From positions 74,031 to 138,030 of the forward strand of contig DHUU01000014.1 of the NCBI GenBank assembly GCA_002409325.1: 64,000 nt of DNA, in the 5' to 3' direction. Positions 33,328 through 39,910 of the stretch are shown in pieces. Made by a program: the position numbers and the translations under genes. Source of the DNA: Bacteroidales bacterium UBA5226. Its GTDB lineage: Bacteria; Bacteroidota; Bacteroidia; Bacteroidales; UBA932. The notes beneath the pieces are model-generated. The model did not search any database. It was not told the origin of the DNA and was given only the letters and a program-made list of their open reading frames with translations. The number at the start of each line of letters is the position of its first letter. Position 1 is the stretch's first letter.

Positions 33328-34046
33328 GCCTGTATATAAATAATCTGAGCAAGAGTTATAAACAGCCTGTCTTCCGGGATTTTTCCATTTCATTTCCGGA
33401 AGACACCATCACCTGCCTGCTGGGACCGTCGGGTTGCGGAAAAACCACCCTGCTCAACATCATTGGGGGGATCATCCCACCCGATAGTGGCTCGCTTGAA
33501 GGCTTTGACAATAAAGCGTTTTCCTACGTGTTCCAGGAGCCCCGCCTACTGCCCTGGAAAACGGTGACCGAAAACATTGAGTTTGTGCTCAAGCGAGAAT
33601 TGCATGCCCGAGAGCGGCAAAAACAGGCCGAAGACCTGATTCGGCAAGTGGAGTTGCACGGTTTTGCCGGTTATTATCCCTCCCAGCTGAGCGGAGGCAT
33701 GCGTCAAAGGGTTTCCATTGCCCGGGCCTTTGCCATTCCCTCGGACATCATACTTATGGACGAACCCCTCAAGGGGCTGGATGTTTCCCTGAAAAAAAAC
33801 CTGATCAAATGGTTTCTGGATATCTGGAAAGCAGACAGACGAACGGTCATATTTGTAACCCACGATGTAGAGGAAGCGCTGCTGCTCGGAGACCGGGTAG
33901 TAGTTCTGAGTCAGGCTCCGGCCCGGGTTTTAACCCATATGGCTATTGAAGAGCCGTCCGGAACAAGGGAGTTGGAATCTGCACTCCTTAAAACAAAAAA
34001 ACAGAGCCTAATGGAAGCTCTGGACAAAAACAATTTGTCGGGGTGA
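33324..34046 (+). CDS. ABC importer ATP-binding protein (SsuB/TauB-like)
   Basis: A 240-residue ATPase with Walker A GPSGCGKTT, Q-loop FQEPRLLPW, signature LSGGMRQRV, Walker B IILMDEPL and switch His in FVTHDVEEA. The EPRLLPW Q-loop is typical of the nitrate/sulfonate/taurine group. The ATG at 33324 overlaps the permease stop by 4 bases; a TTG at 33309 is rejected. The last three codons and the stop lie inside the acceptor end of tRNA-Pro on the other strand (9-bp overlap). Confidence 0.92.
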   Translation: MSLYINNLSKSYKQPVFRDFSISFPEDTITCLLGPSGCGKTTLLNIIGGIIPPDSGSLEGFDNKAFSYVFQEPRLLPWKTVTENIEFVLKRELHARERQKQAEDLIRQVELHGFAGYYPSQLSGGMRQRVSIARAFAIPSDIILMDEPLKGLDVSLKKNLIKWFLDIWKADRRTVIFVTHDVEEALLLGDRVVVLSQAPARVLTHMAIEEPSGTRELESALLKTKKQSLMEALDKNNLSG

Positions 34047-34111
34047 AAGGACTCGAACCTTCGGCCTCCACGTCCCGAACGTGGCGCGCTAGCCAACTGC
34101 GCTACACCCCG
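34038..34111 (-). tRNA. tRNA-Pro (anticodon CGG)
   Basis: A 74-nt tRNA with acceptor CGGGGTG/CACCCCG, D arm AGCGCAGTTGGCTAGCGC, anticodon stem CCACG/CGTGG around TTCGGGA (anticodon CGG), and T arm AGGTTCGAGTCCT. Discriminator A; CCA not encoded. Its 3' end overlaps the end of the convergent ATPase gene. Confidence 0.94.
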
Positions 34112-34125
34112 AATCATCAAGGCTG

Positions 34126-34133
34126 CAAAGGTA
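34126..34133 (-). promoter_or_regulatory. -7 promoter box for tRNA-Pro
   Basis: TACCTTTG on the minus strand, 14 bases before the tRNA 5' end. Confidence 0.6.
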
Positions 34134-34152
34134 AATAAAATATTTAATTTCC

Positions 34153-34160
34153 TATCTTTG
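34153..34160 (+). promoter_or_regulatory. -7 promoter box for the VanX-like gene
   Basis: TATCTTTG, then ATTT, then the ATG at 34165; the same 4-base spacing as at miaB, 9096, ruvX and dus. Confidence 0.65.
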
Positions 34161-34164
34161 ATTT

Positions 34165-34860
34165 ATGAAGCGTCTTTTTCCCGTTTTACTGGCATTTTTC
34201 CTGGTTGTTGGCTGCTGCCGGAACCAGAGACATTCTCGTAATCCCTACAACCTTCCTATTGCCAACACAATGGAAATGTACCTGGAACAGGTAGCTGAAA
34301 ATCCGGACACCCAATTGGTAGACCTGGAAGAGATCATACCAGGGATTGCCTTGTATATAGCTTATGCAACTGAAAATAACTTTACCGGAGTACCTATCTA
34401 TACCTCACCCAAGGCCTTTCTTTGTCGCCCGGTGGCCATGGCACTAGCTGCAGCACAGGATTCCCTGAAAAGTATCGGTATGGGTTTCAAGGTCCTGGAT
34501 GCCTACCGTCCTTATGCGGGCACTCTTTATTTCTATAAGGTCTATCCCGACACCACTTTTGTTGCCAGTCCCCTCAGCGGTTCCATTCACAACCGCGGAG
34601 CTGCCGTAGATCTGACACTTATACGGCTGGATACCGGTCAGGAACTGGAAATGCCTACTTTGTTCGATTCGTTTTCGGATACGGCATCCCACACATTCAC
34701 GGACCTTCCGGAAAATGTTCTGGAAAACAGGGCCCTGTTGCGGGGAATCATGGAAGCCTACGGGTTCCATATCTATGAACCGGAATGGTGGCATTACAAT
34801 TTTACCAATGCACGTTCCTATCCGCTCAGGGATATTGCCTTTGAAGAACTGATGAAATAG
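34165..34860 (+). CDS. VanX/DdpX-like D-alanyl-D-alanine dipeptidase lipoprotein
   Basis: A 231-residue M15D-type zinc dipeptidase with a lipoprotein signal (VVGC, Cys 17). Metal ligands H142 and D149 lie in SIHNRGAAVD, the catalytic Glu and last His are E207 and H210 in EWWHY, and the Arg in LDAYRPY (R115) matches the substrate Arg of VanX. These enzymes cleave free D-Ala-D-Ala; an exported lipoprotein form suggests recycling of wall peptides in the periplasm rather than vancomycin resistance, and there is no vanH/vanA-type neighbour. It is a single-gene unit with a near-leaderless start. Confidence 0.88.
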   Translation: MKRLFPVLLAFFLVVGCCRNQRHSRNPYNLPIANTMEMYLEQVAENPDTQLVDLEEIIPGIALYIAYATENNFTGVPIYTSPKAFLCRPVAMALAAAQDSLKSIGMGFKVLDAYRPYAGTLYFYKVYPDTTFVASPLSGSIHNRGAAVDLTLIRLDTGQELEMPTLFDSFSDTASHTFTDLPENVLENRALLRGIMEAYGFHIYEPEWWHYNFTNARSYPLRDIAFEELMK

Positions 34861-34891
34861 GAAGAGGTGGAGCCTCGTGCGTGCTGCTAAA

Positions 34892-34946
34892 GCCACATGG
34901 AACTGAGAGCCTCGGTAAAAAGAAAAAGCGCTCCTTTCCATGTGGC
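34892..34946 (+). repeat. Palindromic element, copy B
   Basis: Arms 34892-34910 and 34928-34946 pair at 16 of 19 positions around a 17-nt loop CTCGGTAAAAAGAAAAA. The loop and the flanking GAGAGC match copy A (6984-7053) almost base for base, while the outer arm differs (CCACATGGAAC here, CACTTGGAAC there). It lies between the VanX-like gene and yqaA, with no coding capacity. Confidence 0.75.
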
Positions 34947-34995
34947 GGAAGCGACTTTGAGCCAAAAAAACACTATGTGAGGGAGAACGTCAGGA

Positions 34996-35448
34996 CTAAA
35001 GCAGTTTTTCAGGCATCAGAAACCAGAGTCCTATCCAGAAGAGGAACCTGAGCGCTTTACCAATAAACATGAGAATGGCCGTTCTCCAGAACGGGATTTT
35101 GTAAAAGCCCAATCCAACGGCAAAGACATCTCCAACTACAGGCAGCCAGCACAACAGGGCCACCAGGTTGCTCCATTTGAGGATCATCCGTTGCTGTTTT
35201 TCCAGTTTTTCTCTTTTTATACGAAGCCATTTTTCTATCCATTCCCATTTACCCAGATACCCCAGACCATAACAGGTAAAACTCCCCAGACTGTTGCTGG
35301 TGGTTGCCAGAGCAAAACAAATCCAGGGATTGCCTCCGGCCAGGAGCATTGCTATCAAAAGAAATTCAGAACTGAACGGGATGATGGTCGAGGCCAGAAA
35401 TGACCCGATAAACAACCCCAGGTAGCCCCATTCCAGCAAAAAATCCAT
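34996..35448 (-). CDS. YqaA-family (DedA-like) membrane protein
   Basis: A 150-residue inner-membrane protein of the YqaA branch of the SNARE-associated/DedA superfamily. It has about four helices, with the marker block GSFLASTIIPFSSEFLLIAM at the start and LCWLPVVGDVFAVGLGF in the middle. DedA-type proteins act as lipid flippases or in membrane homeostasis; YqaA itself is uncharacterised. The start codon directly follows the stop of the 52-aa gene (TAAATG), making it the third gene of the SPFH operon. Confidence 0.85.
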   Translation of the reverse strand: MDFLLEWGYLGLFIGSFLASTIIPFSSEFLLIAMLLAGGNPWICFALATTSNSLGSFTCYGLGYLGKWEWIEKWLRIKREKLEKQQRMILKWSNLVALLCWLPVVGDVFAVGLGFYKIPFWRTAILMFIGKALRFLFWIGLWFLMPEKLL

Positions 35449-35607
35449 TTACTTGTTTTCTTTCTCTGGTAATCTTTTATTTTTCCTCAATGCCTCGCTG
35501 ATAATATATTCCAGTTGGCCGTTAATGCTACGGAAATCATCTGCCGCCCATTTTTCAAGTGCGGCCCATGTCTCTGCATCAATGCGTAACACAAACGATT
35601 TTTTCAT
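35449..35607 (-). CDS. Small Arc-like ribbon-helix-helix protein (52 aa)
   Basis: A 52-residue protein beginning MKKSFVLRIDAETWAALEKW. The strand KSFVLRID, then two helices (AETWAALEKWAADDF and INGQLEYIISEALRKN) is the Arc/MetJ ribbon-helix-helix layout, and the tail is Lys-rich. Such proteins bind DNA as dimers through the strand. Its position is unusual: the stop of the SPFH gene and its own start form TAAATG, and its own stop joins yqaA in the same way, so the three are translated in tandem. Small Arc-like genes are known beside SPFH genes in other bacteria. Autoregulation of the operon is inference. Confidence 0.8.
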   Translation of the reverse strand: MKKSFVLRIDAETWAALEKWAADDFRSINGQLEYIISEALRKNKRLPEKENK

Positions 35608-36492
35608 TTACTGGTAAAGGCTTCCTGTATTGATGACCGGACTGGCCGCCCGGTCAGAAGTCAACACAACCATCAGGTTGCTGACCATGGCTGCTTTTTT
35701 GTCCTCGTCCAGTTCTATGATATCTTTTTCTGACAACTGCTGCAGGGCCATTTCCACCATACTTACGGCTCCTTCCACGATCTTGTGGCGGGCAGCAACA
35801 ATGGCCGTTGCCTGCTGACGTTGCAGCATGGCGCTGGCGATTTCGGGTGCATAGGCCAGGTAACTAATTCTTGCCTCTATTATTTCAATGCCGGCGATAT
35901 TCAATCTGTCGGAAAGTGACACCTCAAGAAGATCATTTACCTCTTCCCCTCCGGAACGAAGGGTTATATCTGCACTCTCATCCTCCAGGTCATCATAAGG
36001 GTATGAACCGGCCAGACTCCTGATGGCTGCTTCCGATTGTATGTCCACAAACTTTTCATAATTGTCTACAGCAAAACAGGCCTTGAAGGTGTCTTTGACC
36101 CGCCATACTAAAACAACCCCAATCATGATGGGATTGCCCATTTTGTCGTTGACCTTTATGGGGTCGCTGTTCAGGTTGCGGGCTTTGAGGGATATGTTTT
36201 TTCTTACTATGAAAGGATTGATCATAAAAAAGCCGTTATCCACCACAGTCCCTATGTATTTCCCGAAAAACGTGAGTACCTTGCTTTCATTGGGATTGAT
36301 AACCATAAGACCAAACATGGAAATAAAAGAAGCCAGTGTTATGGTCAACAGAAGATACCAGGCCGGGGTCCACCCCAGTGACTCTGTAAATATAATGGGC
36401 AGGGCGATCCCTGCTGCAAAACCGAGAATTGACAGTACAAGCATCAGCCATCCATTCCCCGGCTGAATGTATTTTTCCTGAATGTTTTTCAT
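35608..36492 (-). CDS. SPFH/band 7 domain protein
   Basis: A 294-residue membrane-anchored scaffold protein. Two N-terminal helices (about 15-65) precede an SPFH domain (about 70-240; ESKVLTFFGKYIGTVVDNGF, GVVLVWRVKDTFKACFAVDN, IEIIEARISYLAYAPEIASA). A helical end with LSEKDIIELDEDKKAAMVSN follows. Proteins of this sort form ring or cage assemblies in membranes and regulate proteases or lipids. It is the first gene of the SPFH-Arc-YqaA operon, with promoter TATCTTTG at 36529-36536. Confidence 0.92.
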   Translation of the reverse strand: MKNIQEKYIQPGNGWLMLVLSILGFAAGIALPIIFTESLGWTPAWYLLLTITLASFISMFGLMVINPNESKVLTFFGKYIGTVVDNGFFMINPFIVRKNISLKARNLNSDPIKVNDKMGNPIMIGVVLVWRVKDTFKACFAVDNYEKFVDIQSEAAIRSLAGSYPYDDLEDESADITLRSGGEEVNDLLEVSLSDRLNIAGIEIIEARISYLAYAPEIASAMLQRQQATAIVAARHKIVEGAVSMVEMALQQLSEKDIIELDEDKKAAMVSNLMVVLTSDRAASPVINTGSLYQ

Positions 36493-36528
36493 TTTCCAAA
36501 ATTTTTTATTGATATTATTTTGATATCA

Positions 36529-36536
36529 CAAAGATA
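36529..36536 (-). promoter_or_regulatory. -7 promoter box for the SPFH operon
   Basis: TATCTTTG on the minus strand, 36 bases before the ATG at 36492. Confidence 0.6.
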
Positions 36537-36657
36537 TTAAAACTTTGAAATAAACAAAAATATTGTTTACTTTTTATAATTAAGTTTGGCACACTGTTTG
36601 CAATCTTATAGGACAGATAGTTTTTTTCATCTATTAGGTTTTAGGTTAAATGGGTCA

Positions 36658-36686
36658 GGACAGATAACGCTTCTAGTTGTCTGTCC
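36658..36686 (-). terminator. Hairpin across the GH5 stop codon
   Basis: GGACAGATAAC (36658-36668) pairs with GTTGTCTGTCC (36676-36686) over 11 positions, one of them G-T, with a 7-nt loop that contains the stop codon of the GH5 gene. No T run follows on the minus strand, so termination by it alone is uncertain. Confidence 0.4.
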
Positions 36687-37920
36687 TTTCTTTATCCAGG
36701 CGCAGTGCCCCTGTGTAATCTTCCTGGCTGTTGCAATTCTCAAATAAACATAGCTCCAGAAACCGGGTCATGGCAAGGCGGCTCAGTTCCTGGTGTGGTC
36801 TGGCTTCCCGTATTGCGGCATACGTATCCCTGGGGGCTTCAGAAAAGGCAACAATCTGGTCCCAGTTTTCGGGTGTGCCAATAGAGACGAAACAGGATCC
36901 TTCCATTTTTTTATAGGGCCAGAAGGTATATCCGATATTGTTGTCTTCCATTACTTTGCATAACTCTTCCATCCACTCCAGAGTGTTGTGGCCAATTTCG
37001 CCCATGTACATGGGCAGGCCTGTTTTGTCTCTGAAATCAATAAAATGCGTTATAGCTTCTGCTGTAGCATCACCGCCATAACGGTGGCAGGAGTACATGA
37101 TCTTTTTATCGAATGTCCAGTCGGTAAACGGATCAAAGTTGCTGTTCCATTGCGGGGCCCCCAGGATCACAATGTGGTTGGTATCTGCTTTGCGGATTTC
37201 GGCCACTGCCCTTTTGTACAAAGGTTCCAACATGGTGTTTAAAGAATCCTTGTTGTCGAAGTACGGGGCTATGGGCTCGTTCAGCAGGTCATAACCCAGG
37301 ATGACCGGTTCGTTTTTGTATTTTTCGGCTATCCTGACCCAGATTTCACAAAAAAGTTGCTGACTGGTTTCACTTCCAAAAAGCCAGGGATACCCGTGGC
37401 TGTCGTCAATATTGTCTCCGGTTTGTCCTCCAGGGGCATCATGCATATCCAGGATCACATGCAATCCTTCCCTGCGGCACCAGGCCACAACGCTGTCAAT
37501 GCGGTCAAACCCGTCCTGTGCAGAGGTAAGCCCCATATAATCTTCATCTGTAAACAATTTGTAATGAAAGGGCAGTCGAATTGTGTTGGCCCCGGTGGAA
37601 GCTATGTGTGCAATGTCTGCATGTGTTATGTACCGGTCCTTGAAGGTCTTCCAGAATTCAGCAGTAAAATCCGGGCCTGCCAGCTCACAGAACATCCTGT
37701 CTATCCATCCTGCCGAGTTGGTTTTCCTGAAACCGAACATATATCCCTCCGGATTGAGCCAGTTTCCCAGGTTGGTGCCCTTTATAAAAAAACGCTCCCC
37801 GTGCAGCAGCAGGTCGGGACCGTCAATTTTTATAAAATCCTCATAAGAAACATACTTTTTTGGGGCGTTGCAGCTGAACATCAACAGCGCCAATCCATAC
37901 AGGAAAAACCTTTTAATCAT
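36673..37920 (-). CDS. GH5-type glycoside hydrolase lipoprotein
   Basis: A 415-residue lipoprotein (LMFSC, Cys 17) with a GH5-like (beta/alpha)8 barrel. The acid/base Glu lies in DLLNEP (E215) and the nucleophile Glu in YMGEIG (E308); TIRLPFHY and HVILDMHDAPGG are the usual barrel strands. The N-terminal FIKGTNLGNWLNPEGY is like exo-1,3-glucanase/GH5_9-type enzymes, but the subfamily, and so the substrate (beta-glucan or mannan), is not certain. The Cys is not followed by acidic residues, so a periplasm-facing anchor is more likely than surface export. It is a single-gene unit divergent from the CotH-like gene. Confidence 0.85.
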   Translation of the reverse strand: MIKRFFLYGLALLMFSCNAPKKYVSYEDFIKIDGPDLLLHGERFFIKGTNLGNWLNPEGYMFGFRKTNSAGWIDRMFCELAGPDFTAEFWKTFKDRYITHADIAHIASTGANTIRLPFHYKLFTDEDYMGLTSAQDGFDRIDSVVAWCRREGLHVILDMHDAPGGQTGDNIDDSHGYPWLFGSETSQQLFCEIWVRIAEKYKNEPVILGYDLLNEPIAPYFDNKDSLNTMLEPLYKRAVAEIRKADTNHIVILGAPQWNSNFDPFTDWTFDKKIMYSCHRYGGDATAEAITHFIDFRDKTGLPMYMGEIGHNTLEWMEELCKVMEDNNIGYTFWPYKKMEGSCFVSIGTPENWDQIVAFSEAPRDTYAAIREARPHQELSRLAMTRFLELCLFENCNSQEDYTGALRLDKERTDN

Positions 37921-37982
37921 ATTTGTGCTAGCTTTTTATCTATTGGTAAAGGTAAAATTTTATATCTTGCAAGCCAAAGTAT

Positions 37983-39896
37983 ATGAAGAATTTTCAAACA
38001 CCCCTCCAGTGCCTGTTTTTAGCCGCTACCCTACTGGTATCTGCCTGCACCAGGATCCCTGATCCTCCCGAAGAAGAAAAAGATCCTGAACTCCTGGGCA
38101 TATCTGTTGACAAACAGCAGGTTATCTTACCGGCACAAGGTACTGCCATCCTCCTTTTGCAGGTAGATGAACCCGGTTTTGTTTTCAATTATGATATCAC
38201 CTCTACGCAATGTCAGGTAGAATTGCGTGTCCAGGGCACAACCAGTCAGCCCGAGTGCTACGCCATTCAAAGCATTGTGCCGGGGCAAAATATAGGCTCT
38301 TACCAAATCCATCTGAAGGATAAGGGGATTCGCCTGACCTACAAAGAACAGGTGGTCCTGTGCCTGATTACCTCCCGGGCCGGTTATGGAAAGACCATGA
38401 TTACAACAAGGGCCTTTGAAGTGATCAGTTCCCTTAGCCAGGCTGGGATCTCGGCCTTTTCCTTTACAAAATCACAGAATCCCGCTCTGGATGCAGATGT
38501 GGAGCTGAAGATCATTTCTACTGAAAAAGTGTATGTTAACAAAATCGAAGGCAATATTCCCTGCTGGCTGGATAATCTGAATCTGACTGCAACCTTTACC
38601 AGCGGAAATCCTGTCAAGGTAAACGGGGTTGTTCAGGAAAGCGGGAAGACGGTCAATGATTTTTCCAAACCGGTGGAATATTCGTTGCTGACCAATGAAG
38701 GTATCCTGCTTACCTATACGGTGGAAGTGGACCTTTTTACCGGGCTGCCTGTAGTGATTATAAACACAGAGGGTGGACAGCCTGTGACTTCCAAAGAGGA
38801 CTGGATGAATGCAACCATACGTATCCAGGGGATACAGCTGTTTGAAGACCTTCCCGAAATGGTGACCGAAATCAGGGGTCGCGGAAACACCACCTGGTAC
38901 TGGCCAAAAAAACCCTACGCCCTGAAACTTGAGAGTAAAACATCGCTACTGGGCATGCCTAAACACAAACGGTGGGTCTTGCTGGCCAATTTCATGGACC
39001 GTACCATGCTGCGCAACCGCATTGCTTACAGGATAGCCCAGTCTACTTCTCTGGCCTGGACTCCCCGCAACGAAATAGTGGAACTTATATTCAACGGCCG
39101 CCACCAGGGCAATTACATGCTGATTGAACAAATCAAGGAAGACAAGAACCGGGTGGACATTGGAGATGACGGATACATCCTGGAGCTGGATTTTCATTTT
39201 GACAATCTGGTTCAGTGGATATCCCCGCACGGGGAGAGCATACAGCAGGGCGGAATCCCCTTTGCGGTCAAATTCCCCGATGAAGAGGAAATAACGCCGG
39301 CACAGGTGGACTGGATAAAAAACTACATAGACCAGACCGGACAGGCCATTTACGGGCCCGGCTTTACAGATCCCCAGAACGGTTACCGCAAATTCCTGGA
39401 CACGCAGTCTTTTGTGGATTACTGGCTGGTCTTTGAATTGTGTATCAACCATGAACTGGCCAACCCTGGCAGTGTCTATATGTACAAAGACGGGGATACC
39501 AAGCTATTTGCAGGTCCCACCTGGGATTTTGACTGGGGAACCTTCTCTTTCCAGGCTTCTCCCCAGGCCAAAGGCAAACTCTTCATGACAGAAGCTATCT
39601 GGTACAAACAGCTTTTCAAAGACCCTGAATTCCGTGCCCTGGCTAAAGAACGCTGGAATGCACTCAAAGGAAAATTTGACCAGATCCCGGCATTCCTGGA
39701 TAGTGAATACGAGCGCCTTGCCCTTTCGGCAGAATTGAACTTCAAAATGTGGGACCCTGCCGAGTCCCGGAATATGAACGGGGGGCAACTTATAAACGGT
39801 GACGAATATTTATCCTATTCCTCGGCCGTGGAACGCATGCGCAATATACTGATTGAACGCATCCAGACACTCGATGAAAAAATCAATACTTTCTAA
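37983..39896 (+). CDS. CotH kinase-family lipoprotein
   Basis: A 637-residue lipoprotein (VSAC, Cys 22) followed by an acidic, Pro-rich stretch. Residues 40-270 look like two or three Ig-like beta domains. The rest is a CotH-type atypical kinase: RGRGNTTWYWPKKPYALKLE (about 298), KRWVLLANFMDRTMLRNRIA, GNYMLIEQIKEDKNRVD and the metal-binding GPTWDFDWGT (about 511). CotH of Bacillus phosphorylates spore-coat protein; the role of the many Bacteroidota lipoprotein forms is unknown. It starts a rightward run with the metalloprotease (14-base gap), HAD and alpha-2-macroglobulin genes. Confidence 0.85.
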   Translation: MKNFQTPLQCLFLAATLLVSACTRIPDPPEEEKDPELLGISVDKQQVILPAQGTAILLLQVDEPGFVFNYDITSTQCQVELRVQGTTSQPECYAIQSIVPGQNIGSYQIHLKDKGIRLTYKEQVVLCLITSRAGYGKTMITTRAFEVISSLSQAGISAFSFTKSQNPALDADVELKIISTEKVYVNKIEGNIPCWLDNLNLTATFTSGNPVKVNGVVQESGKTVNDFSKPVEYSLLTNEGILLTYTVEVDLFTGLPVVIINTEGGQPVTSKEDWMNATIRIQGIQLFEDLPEMVTEIRGRGNTTWYWPKKPYALKLESKTSLLGMPKHKRWVLLANFMDRTMLRNRIAYRIAQSTSLAWTPRNEIVELIFNGRHQGNYMLIEQIKEDKNRVDIGDDGYILELDFHFDNLVQWISPHGESIQQGGIPFAVKFPDEEEITPAQVDWIKNYIDQTGQAIYGPGFTDPQNGYRKFLDTQSFVDYWLVFELCINHELANPGSVYMYKDGDTKLFAGPTWDFDWGTFSFQASPQAKGKLFMTEAIWYKQLFKDPEFRALAKERWNALKGKFDQIPAFLDSEYERLALSAELNFKMWDPAESRNMNGGQLINGDEYLSYSSAVERMRNILIERIQTLDEKINTF

Positions 39897-39910
39897 ATAA
39901 CCTGTAAATT

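Noticed and set aside
34165..34860. Vancomycin-resistance (vanX) function
   Set aside because: The catalytic motifs are VanX-like, but there is no vanH/vanA or regulator nearby and the protein is an exported lipoprotein, which fits wall-peptide recycling better.
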